DNA of 64,000 bases from Pirellulaceae bacterium (lineage in GTDB: Bacteria; Planctomycetota; Planctomycetia; Pirellulales; Pirellulaceae): contig JAHBXT010000002.1 in NCBI GenBank assembly GCA_019636385.1, positions 620,001 through 684,000 of the forward strand. Reading direction: 5' to 3'. A program made the position numbers and the translations under genes. Under the pieces are notes generated by a model. The model worked only from the letters and a program-made list of their open reading frames with translations, did no database searches and was not told the DNA's origin. Shown one piece after another: positions 44,846 through 54,300 of the stretch. How positions within the stretch are numbered: the stretch's first letter is position 1; each line of letters opens with the position of its first letter.

Positions 44846-45940
44846 TTACTTCTTGCCTGAAACATGCCGCTGATAGCAGGCTGCGTCTCCAGGACGTTGA
44901 TGTCCGAGCGTGTATACCGAATCATTCGGGTGCTGGACAATCATCTTGTATGGTAGTAACAACACGGAACCAAAGAAAGAAAGGCCGGAAAGCGATGGCT
45001 GAATGCAGCGGTGATGACCAATGCCGTAGCGTTCCAGATTGACCTGCTCGAAATACAGCGGTCGATGGCAGAATCCAGGGGCAGCCCACGTAAATGGCAA
45101 GTATGGCTCGGAGCACTCTGGATCAGAGGTCATGTGAGCGATGTCCTCGAATCGATCGCTAATCCCTAAGTTCGAAAATATCTGTTCGCTGCTGCTTAGC
45201 GGTCCAGTAAACCTTTCTGTGCTAAAATCGCCACTCAAAGGCTTGGCGGTATCGGAGTCGGCTAAATTCTTTAGCGGCCTGAGCTGAATCTGATCGACAC
45301 CAGACTGCGCATTCACTGACAAGTGCCCAACGCTCCGAACTTCAAGTATCTTTGTTCTCAGCTTTTCCAGTTTCTCTTGACTAGCGGTAATCGAAGGCGG
45401 CACTTCGATCTCTAGTGACTGCGAATCGTCTTTCAAGTTCGCCGATACGGTAGTCGTAACCGTTGAACGGCTGGATGTGGTCGAGGACCATCCCGGTTGC
45501 GGCTGCTCGATCCGGCTGGAGTGGTCGGGGGCCGCTGCGCTGGATTGACTTTCAAGGCTACCAGCGGGTAGTTGCATCGGCTGCTGGCTGGTAGGCAGTG
45601 GCGCTGCTTCGGTGCTGATATGACGATTAACTGTATTAAGTTCTGAATCGGCGGCTTGATGGGTTTCCAGTGGCATCCACGGCAACGATGAATTCAGAAG
45701 AAGACTTGCCGGAGGAATAACATGCTTAGCAGCGGGCCGACTTGACTCATTTTGGGTTGCACCGGCAGCAAGCTGTACCCAGTCAAAATTCGCGCTGCCA
45801 GAACCGCTGGTGTGAACTTGTTGCGTGGGAATGCTACTCCAAATCAGGTTGTGCCGAGTACCTGACGCGGTCGTCTGGCCGAAAGCCGGCAAATGCAGTG
45901 TGGTGACAAGGAAAAATAATGGTATCTGACGCCAAGTCAT
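44846..45940 (-). CDS. Secreted planctomycete protein with conserved C-terminal domain
   Basis: 364 residues. A signal peptide (QIPLFFLVTTLHLPAFG) begins it. Residues 25-200 are low-complexity, rich in Ser, Gln and Pro. The C-terminal about 85 residues hold CSEPYLPFTWAAPGFCHRPL, then Y-F-E-Q-V-N-L-E-R-Y-G, then L-S-F-F-G-S-V-L-L-L-P-Y-K-M and Y-T-L-G-H-Q-R-P-G-D. I recognise this block (W.AP.FCH.PLYFE..NLERYG ... FF.S...LPYKM ... Y.LG..RPG) as a domain common and apparently restricted to planctomycetes; its function is unknown. Divergent from FHA3 and convergent with the vWA giant. A T6SS link is by position only. Confidence 0.7.
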   Translation of the reverse strand: MTWRQIPLFFLVTTLHLPAFGQTTASGTRHNLIWSSIPTQQVHTSGSGSANFDWVQLAAGATQNESSRPAAKHVIPPASLLLNSSLPWMPLETHQAADSELNTVNRHISTEAAPLPTSQQPMQLPAGSLESQSSAAAPDHSSRIEQPQPGWSSTTSSRSTVTTTVSANLKDDSQSLEIEVPPSITASQEKLEKLRTKILEVRSVGHLSVNAQSGVDQIQLRPLKNLADSDTAKPLSGDFSTERFTGPLSSSEQIFSNLGISDRFEDIAHMTSDPECSEPYLPFTWAAPGFCHRPLYFEQVNLERYGIGHHRCIQPSLSGLSFFGSVLLLPYKMIVQHPNDSVYTLGHQRPGDAACYQRHVSGKK

Positions 45941-46185
45941 GGACTCCCCCCACTTTCTTAACTGCAGTCACTACATGTCGCAGGTTTTTGGCTAGAATAC
46001 GAGGTTGCCGTTATGGCAAACATGCATACCTTCAGTTTGGGTATCGACCGCCACCTTCAGCTTTCCGCATTCGGAGCTGGAGCTGCCAATCAGAATTTCC
46101 GAAAATCCTTCAAAGTTCGACATTGACTCGCTTGTCCGTGCCAATGCTTGCCTGAGTCACTTTGAATCGGGGCTGTATTTAAGCC

Positions 46186-47340
46186 ATGAAGTTGAAATTG
46201 ACTGCATTTCACGGTTTGGAGCCGGCGGGTCAGGTAGAGATTAGCCATGGCCAGTGCATTACGTTTGGTCGAACCAGTGACGCACAGAACAGTTACGAAG
46301 CCGATCGCCATATGTCGCGAGTGCATTTTGAGATCGACTTTACTGGACGTCACGCTGAATTGAGTGATCGAGGAAGCAGCAATGGAACTTTTGTCAATGG
46401 ATCGAAAATTTCCGGCAAGCAGCGATTGACTTCAGGAGATAAAATTCGGGCTGGCTGTACGACCTTTGAAGTCCTCATCGACCAGGGCACACAGCAGCCC
46501 AGTAGCAATCCGCTGGCGGAAGTTGTCAGAGATTCCAGGTTTGAGTCCAGAAGTGGAGCCAGTCGCCAGTTAGCAAATGCCGATAGCCCGCGGGATTCAT
46601 CGAGCGTGTCTGCGAAGGTCAAAGACGTGGCCCGCAAAGCGGAGGACTCGAAGCCAATTTCGCCGATCAGCGAGTCGTCGCTGATCGAATCTGTGAACGT
46701 GGCGGACACAACGGACCCAAGCGTGTCCAGCTCAGAGGGTGCGGCGCATCAGGGCATCTCCGATACCTACCGATTATTCAGCAAGCGGTTTACAACTGAA
46801 CTGGCCGTGGGCCTACCGATCATTGCTGATCGCCTGAGCAAAGAATGGTCAGTGCAATTCGTCCTTCATCCACGCAAAATTCGCCACGACATATCCATGC
46901 ACTCAAGCAACACCATTCGCTTGTGGAACTGGAATTCGGCAACGGCAGAAATTGGTCCGATCGTAGTATCGTGGACCGAGTTCAAGGTGCATTACATCAC
47001 GTTTATGCCACGCTATTTGGCCGCAGATGCTCTGGTGATCTATCTGGGTCGGAACTCCGCACCGCTTCAGCAAGAATTACGGGAGCTGACAGAGCGTGGA
47101 GTGCAGGGCTTCTCTGAACCAGGAGGGTTTCTATCGTGCTTTTGGCCGTCGTCACTGGCGACAATGTTGGAAGTTGGCGGGCCCAGCGCTTGCCAACAGC
47201 TGTTTCAAGGTAACATCGCCGGAGCTTTGATGGCTTCACCCTGGGATAATCACACGGCTTTGTTGGCTGCCAATCAGCAATTGAGCGAATCGCTGTTAGC
47301 TTTTCATTTCGAGACTTGCACGCAGTTTCGACCAACTTAG
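46186..47340 (+). CDS. FHA protein with DUF4123-like C-terminal domain (FHA3)
   Basis: 384 residues. The N-terminal FHA domain is canonical: CITFGRTSDAQNSYEADRHM, then S-R-V-H-F-E-I and SDRGSSNGTFVNGSKISG. Arg, Ser, His and Asn for phospho-Thr binding are all present. Residues 105-190 are a Ser-rich linker. The C-terminal domain includes ADALVIYLGRNSAPLQQELR and FLSCFWPSSLATMLEVGGPS. The last block matches ICWPSVLRSMIEVNAHGF of FHA1, so the two share a C-terminal domain, which I read as DUF4123-like. It is the best candidate here for a reader of the kinase encoded at 55681. No clear ribosome binding site at ATG 46186. Confidence 0.75.
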   Translation: MKLKLTAFHGLEPAGQVEISHGQCITFGRTSDAQNSYEADRHMSRVHFEIDFTGRHAELSDRGSSNGTFVNGSKISGKQRLTSGDKIRAGCTTFEVLIDQGTQQPSSNPLAEVVRDSRFESRSGASRQLANADSPRDSSSVSAKVKDVARKAEDSKPISPISESSLIESVNVADTTDPSVSSSEGAAHQGISDTYRLFSKRFTTELAVGLPIIADRLSKEWSVQFVLHPRKIRHDISMHSSNTIRLWNWNSATAEIGPIVVSWTEFKVHYITFMPRYLAADALVIYLGRNSAPLQQELRELTERGVQGFSEPGGFLSCFWPSSLATMLEVGGPSACQQLFQGNIAGALMASPWDNHTALLAANQQLSESLLAFHFETCTQFRPT

Positions 47341-47535
47341 CTAGGATACGGCCCACGGCCTGCTGGCAGTTATCGTTCGCAGGCCATCTCAATTTGCGAA
47401 TCAGCTACAGGGTGCGAGTCAGCTACAATTGCGCTAGACCCGGTTGCTCGGTTCACTAGCTCGGATACGGGTCAAGACCGTGAGCTGAGCAGGCGTCGCT
47501 CTGCTGCAATAAGATCAAACGCATTGCAGACGCCG

Positions 47536-47566
47536 ACAGCCTTCGAGCATATGACTCGAAGGCTGT
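47536..47566 (-). terminator. Hairpin 3' of hcp
   Basis: A perfect 12-bp inverted repeat, ACAGCCTTCGAG and CTCGAAGGCTGT, with a 7-nt loop. It begins 30 bp after the hcp stop on the minus strand and also lies 3' of FHA3. No T-run on either strand, so it may be a terminator for convergent transcripts or an mRNA stabiliser, which would suit an abundant protein such as Hcp. Confidence 0.5.
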
Positions 47567-47595
47567 TGATCTCCTGAACTGCCAGTTGCAGCTGA

Positions 47596-48072
47596 CTACT
47601 TCTCACCTTCTTCGACCTTCCAGGTCGCGTCCACCTTCCCCTGCGACTTGCCGTCTTTACCCATTTTGTCGTAAATCCAGTCGATGGCCTCGTAGTTCAA
47701 GGACAGTGTTTCGTATAGGTCGCTGTCGTTAGCCGATCCGTTCAGGTTGTAGTTGGAAACCCGTACGTTCTTCAGCTTCCATTGGAAGAACGGCACTCGA
47801 CCACCGGCGCCTTGCGAGGAGCACACGTCAATCAGCACTTCTTTGAAGTTTGTGCCGTCACAAACGGCTTGAATCAGCTTAGGTGTTGAGGCGTCGAGTC
47901 GCTTGGTGCAGACCACATCGCCGCATTGAACAGAACCCTTATTGCGGGAAGTGTTCGTTCCACCAGTTGGGCGGCTCAGCCCTTGGCTCATGGACTCAAG
48001 ATCGATCCATTCCTTGTGTTTGGCATCGGTGCTCTCACCCTTGATGTCGCCAATTTTCAAATAACCTGCCAT
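47596..48072 (-). CDS. hcp: Hcp, T6SS inner-tube protein (TssD)
   Basis: 158 residues, the family size. It has the Hcp beginning MAGYLKIGDIKGESTDAKHK with E-W-I-D-L-E-S-M-S-Q, then CTKRLDASTPKLIQAVCDGT, VLIDVCSS, and the C-terminal YNLNGSANDSDLYETLSLNY that includes the E-x-x-x-L-x-Y pattern. Hexamers stack as the expelled tube. GGAG upstream (AAGTAAGGAGAATC) supports ATG 48072. It is transcribed alone, divergent from the adhesin gene, with a strong hairpin after it. Confidence 0.9.
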   Translation of the reverse strand: MAGYLKIGDIKGESTDAKHKEWIDLESMSQGLSRPTGGTNTSRNKGSVQCGDVVCTKRLDASTPKLIQAVCDGTNFKEVLIDVCSSQGAGGRVPFFQWKLKNVRVSNYNLNGSANDSDLYETLSLNYEAIDWIYDKMGKDGKSQGKVDATWKVEEGEK

Positions 48073-48343
48073 CTGAGATTCTCCTTACTTTGAAGTGAAA
48101 CCGAATCCAAGAACGGCCTTGGATCACCTGTCTGCCACACAAGTGTTATCGCAGGCCTGAGTCGGTAGTTGCCAACAAATCCTCGATTCCTGTGATTTTT
48201 TTGAATCTCCAAACTCCCCCGTCTGGCGTTGTATTCCAATCCGCGCACCTACCAATTATCCTCAGTATGGCCAGCGGTCCGCGACCGCAAACCGAAATCA
48301 GCATGAAATCCAGTGTTGATCGCGTACTTTGGGATTCGAGGAC

Positions 48344-51300
48344 ATGAGAACAAGAATGGGCTTCCTCGTGAAATGGATGGGCATCATGGCTGGTGCCTAC
48401 CGATCACCTTACTCAGCTCTGTCAGCTCTGATTGGCTGGTTCAATCAGATGGCCAACGGCCAGCGTCAGCGAATTCACGCAGCACGCGAATTTCACCAGG
48501 CGTTAAGTTCAGCGCCGCCGATTTACTTTCGAAAGCTTGAGGCACGCCGCGTCTTGAACGCGACGTTTGAAGTCATTGCTGGCGAACTTCAGCTTGCCAA
48601 CTTTGCGGACGGCGCGCATCTAGACATCCAGATGTTGCTTTCAGATCATCAATTTACCTTGAGTTCAGGGACGTGGTTCGACTCCAATGGCATCGATACG
48701 ACTAGCTCGATTCTGTCGATCGCGCTAACCGGTGGGTTAAATATCAATTCGTTAACGGATACAAACATCTTCCTCCAAGGTGATCTTGGCACAATCAGCA
48801 ACATCGATGTCTCCACTTTGGGAGATGTTTCTGATTCATCCGGGACGAGTCTGGTGGTAGCTGGTGATTTTATAATTGCAGCCAACAGAGTCACGCTGGG
48901 TGAAGATGCACTCGACAGCTATTCGGTGGGCGCATTGCGGCTTAACACAACGGGTGCCAGTCAGTTGAATGTCGATGGCAGCTTACATGTGCTGTCCGGC
49001 AGCGCCGCCTCACAAGCACTGCTGGTTGCGGACACCATATCCCTAGAGTCGTTCAGCACGTCCGGGGCATTGGCGGTTCTGGCACGGGGTGGAGATGTCT
49101 TAATTGGTACACTCGATTCAGGAACAACGATCGATATTACGGCAATTGATGGATCTATATTAGATTGGCAAGACGATCAATTGGCCGATCTAACTGCCAA
49201 CGGCACGATTACTCTGCAGGCCGCCTTTAATATTTCCGGCAATGGCGCTGACGGTCGTTTGGAACTGTCGGCAGACAGCGTAGTTATTGCGCAGTCATTC
49301 GCTTCAGGTGACATACGGTTATATGGACTTGGCGATCTGACGCTGACATCGGCGATCACTCAGGACGGTGCAGTTGATGTCACAACCAATGGTACTTTGA
49401 ATGCTCGTCTAGTGGATACCAGCCAGACCGACTCTACAGACAATAGCGTTAACTTATCGGCCAACAGCATGTCCAGCGACGTCTTGGTAGGCAAAGTTCG
49501 AGCCGGTCAGCAGTTGGGGCAGGTGTGGATCACTGCGGAAAGACATGTTGTCGATGGCGACAATGACCAGTTAAGTGTTGATGTCGCAGGTCAGTTTGTT
49601 CATTTGGTAGCGAATCAAGGCAACATTGGCGAAATATCGGGCTCGATTTTCCAAGGCGCGTATCGCTGGCTGCGCGTTCAGGCGAGCCAGGACTTGTCAG
49701 CGAATGCTCCGGACGGAGTCGTCATTCTTAATGCCAATTTCAATGGCACTGCATCGATCGCTGCTCCCACTGCAATCGTCATGTCCGCCCATAACGTTGA
49801 CCTCAACTCTTGGAATATCGTGGCCACGAATTTGGCGGTAATCGCCGATGCGGATGGTAATTCGACAGGTACAGCTATTCTACCGAATACACTGAACTTT
49901 GCCGGCGACTTGCGAGTACAGGGTGCCGATGTCAGCTCAAACGGCTCCCTTTCGCTAGTTGCCCAGCGCATCCTGCTGATCTCTGGACAGTCCGAGCAGT
50001 TCACTGTCGGTCATCCGATCAGCGGTCAGTCTGTCCAGGTAGACGCACGTACGCACGGCGACTTGGTTGTGACCGCGCCTAGCAATGTCGTCTTCTCAGA
50101 TTTGGATGGTAACGGTTATGCGTTGCAAGCCACTCCCTCAGGCTCAATTCATGTTCGCTCGACCAATGGCAGTTTGATCATCGACTCCCAAGTAGCTGAT
50201 TACGCCACCAACGTCTTGTTGGAGGCTGCGTTGGATGTCACGATCAATGCCAATGTCACCAGCGTTGCAGGAAATATTACCGTCAACGCCGGCGACGATA
50301 TTGTGCAAAACGCTCTCGTATCAGCCGGCGGTGCAGGCACCGTATACTTCATCGCCGGAAATAATACGGTAGACGCCACTGCTGGAATTGTCATGAATGC
50401 TGGCGCAGTCATTTCCACCGCTGGCGGCAATGTGCAGCTAGTGGCTGACAATGGCGGCGATATCCTGCTAACCCACATCGACGTCGGAGCGGGACGCGTC
50501 AGCTTGGTTGCGGAAGGCGATATTCTCAACAACGCGCGACGCGAAAACTTGGCTGCCGACGCCTTGGCTGGTCAGAATCAATTGACCTTAGGCAGCGCAG
50601 TCGGATTTCAGCTTGGCGATCTGCTGATGATCCAAGATGCCGACTCACCCGCCCAGTTCCTTACGATCACAGCCATTGCTGGAACCGTATTGACGATGTC
50701 AGGCAACCTAGCGCAAGACTATACCACCGCACAATCAGCTCGAGTCACCACTCAGTTGACCAACGTGCGCGCCTCGGCCCTTAGCCTGCGGGCCGATGCC
50801 AACATCTCCAATGCCAGCAACGGCCAGGGCACGATCGGGCGTCCCGATACTCTGACCGCTGATTCCGAAGCCAACAGTCAAGCCGTGACCACGCAAGTCG
50901 ATATCCTGGCGGCCCGCAGCGCCGAAGGTATCTACATCCTTGAAGCTGACGAATTAGCCGTTGATTCCACTGGCGATATCACGGTGACGCAAGTCGTCTC
51001 GATTCTGCCACTCATAACCAACCCAGTGACGGCAAGCTCTCTTTCAGATCTTGTCACGACCAACAATGGCAACATTTTACTAGCCAGCGTGACCGGCAAC
51101 TTGACCATCAACGATGGAGCCCTCGGCTCAATTGGCGGTGCCAACGGCCAAGCTGTCAGCGCCCACGGTACAGGCAATATTCTACTACAGGCTCGCGGGG
51201 GCGGCAGTGATTTGATTCTCAACAGTCAGGTGCAGACCGATACGGGAAGCATCTTCATGGGCGCAGGTGGAAGTATCGCTCAGAACAGTGGTGGAAATGT

Positions 51301-54300
51301 CTTAGTCACTAACGGTGCCCTAGGCAGTATCTATGCCCGAGCCCTGACCGGGTCGATCACCATGGCCGGCGATGCGTCGTCGACCACCCAGGGAGGGCAC
51401 ATTCACTATCTAGCGCAGGCCAATGTAACGGTAGGTGTGCTGAATGCCTCCACTAGTTTGCTGACCAGTACGGTAGCGGTTACGGCCACCACGGGAAGTA
51501 TTTTGGACGGCCAAAACGACACGATCGGCCTAGATGCCAACGGCTTCGCAACGCAGATTGGAACGCGCGAGGTCAATATCATCGGGGATGCAGCCAATTT
51601 GTTTGCTGGTGTCAACGTAGGTGCCGCCGGCAATCCGTTGGACACCCAGGTCGTCAGTTTGGCATCTGGCTCAAATGGCAATACTTACATCTACGAAAGC
51701 AATGCACTAACGATCGGCACCGTGGCCAGCATTGCAGTTGCCCAAGTTCAACTGAACTCCAACGCGCCGGGCATTCCTGTCCTAGGTCGCAACGGTGTCA
51801 CGGCCAATAGTCAGATCAAGATTGAAACGATTGGTGGAACACAGACGATAGCTTCTCAGGTTGGGGCAGGAGGTAATATCCTATTGGCTGCGGGTGGTGT
51901 AACAAGCGACTTGTTGGTCAATGCGGCGGTGGGCAGCGGCAGCGGACACATCAGCCTGGTAGCCGGGCGAGACGTAGCCATCAATGCGGCGGTGATCACC
52001 GGTGGCACGGGCAGTGTGTATGTGCAGTCCGGTAGATCGATCGACGTGCAAAACACGCTGACTACGCAGACGGGAGACATTCTGCTAAGTGCTGCTCAGG
52101 ACATTAGCCAGAGCGCAATCATCTCCAGTACTAGCGGAGACATTGGACTGGTAGCCGGTGGGACCATTACGCACACGGCGGTGGGTCATATTACGGCCAG
52201 CGGTGGAGACGTGCTGGTACGAGCGGGCAACAACTGGACGATGGCCGCAGCGACGACGCTCACGGCCGGAGGCGGAGATGTAGTAGGTCAGGCGACAGCG
52301 GGCACGCTACAGTTAGGAGTCATCCGGGTCACGCATGCTACGGGCAATCGCATAGGCTTATCAGCGGGAGTGAGCATTGTAGATGCCAACGGTGGTGGGG
52401 TGAACATAGAAGAGACGGTAGCCGCAGCGACGACGACGGTCAGTCTGCGAGCCGGTACGGGGACGATCGGCCAGGCCGATGCTGGCAACGGCACGCCCGG
52501 GATCAACGCCAACGCACTGGACTTGAACGTGGATACGGTGGCGGCCTCGTCGGCGCAGGGCATTTACCTCAGAGAGCTAGCGGCCGGAGGCGGACTGATC
52601 ATCGGAGTTGTTCCGGTAGCAGCGGTGACAGTCGATGCGCAGCAGGTGAACTTGAACAGCACGCAGACTGTTCGGCAAGGCAGCGGCACGCTAGCAGGGC
52701 TGGCTGGAGGCACAACGACCAACAACGGCCCGGTGAAGGTAGTCGCTGAGTCTGGTAGTCTGACGGTGGCCTCGGCCGTCAGTGCTCAGGGCACAGGCGA
52801 CGTGCTGCTGGAGGCGCGAGGTGTGGCCAGTGACGTGTTGGTCAATGCGACGGTGGGCAGCGGCAGCGGACATATTAGCCTGATAGCCCGAGACGACATC
52901 GCTCAAGTCGCCGGCATCAGCACGGGAGGTGGTACGGTCTATGTGCAGGCCGTAGGCGGCGCCGTCATTATGGGTGCTGTGGCATTCACAGTGAGTTCAG
53001 GCGGAAATATTGACTACATGGCAGCGATTGATGCGAGCCTGGGACAACTGAACGCTGGCACAGGAACTGTTTCGATCACGGCGGGGCGAGATATTCTAGA
53101 TAGTCACAATGACACAGTGAGCTTTGATGGGACTACGGGCTTCGTCGTTGAGGCGGGTTCCACGCGCGTTCACAATATAATTGCTAATGCTGCCAAGTTG
53201 CGATCTGGCGTGGACGGCACATTGTTAGCCGGTGGTAACATCGGTACGCAGAATAACCCGCTTGATACACGAATTGGAACTTTGGCTAGTGTGTCTAAGG
53301 AGGGCACGTATCTTTACCAGAGTGATCCTTTGGTTATCGGTAGCGTAGCGGAAACGTTTGTCACCCAGGTGCATTTTAATTCTGGCGTATTGGAGGTTGG
53401 CAATGCTGCGTTGGTTGGAGGAACCTCGGGTGGCCAATACAAACTGTGGTCATCAGCCGGCAGTGTCACCGTTGATCAGCCGGTTACTGCGGCGACGCAA
53501 ATCGTGTTGGCTGCCGGTCCGATCAGTGGTAATTTGATTGTTAAGGCTGCTGTGACATCAAATGGCTCTGCAGCCCAGGGGAATATTTGGTTTGCGGCTG
53601 GTGGGTCTGTATATTCGCCGGATTTAAACGGACTACTACAGTTCGCCGAAGTTGATGGAGTATCGCTAACGCTGTATGCGCAACAGTCCGTTTTCTTGCC
53701 GAATACCCACGTAGACAGTCTAGAAGCGAGGATGGTCGGCGCGAGGAATCAAAAGACGGTATTCGAAGGAGATCAACAAATCAACGCCGTGTTGATCAAT
53801 GCTAACGCAAACGCCAGCGGCCCATTAATCCTGGAAGAATTGAAGCATGATCTGATTCCAGCGAATGTTACATTTCCTGATCCTCTTCATCCGATTGGTA
53901 CTACTCCAGGCTTTAACGATATAAAAGCGAGCTTCGAATTTACAAATCGCTTCGTTGATGGCTATGCATTGTTTGTTCGTAACGCTGGAGAGCTGTCCAT
54001 TGAAAAATTCAACTTTGGACAGGCCATGGAAATCTCTGGCACGAAACCAGCAGTTTATGTTGAGACGTTAGGTGCTTCAGATTTAAAGGTTAAGGGTGAG
54101 ATTACTTTAGTCAGTGAGACTACGAATCCAAATCCAGGTATCGTCTTGATTGCTGGACAAACATTGTCCATTGAAGGCGGCGGATCGCTGAATCTGGAAT
54201 CGCAACCACCAGGCGCTGTGAGCGACTATAGACAAGTTGTTTATTCTCTCGACCTCAAGGCCGATGCCTACGACGCCGGATTAGGACCAATAGTTGACGG

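Noticed and set aside
50200..52563. Minus-strand frames opposite the adhesin
   Set aside because: They arise from the repetitive GC-biased coding strand and have no family features.
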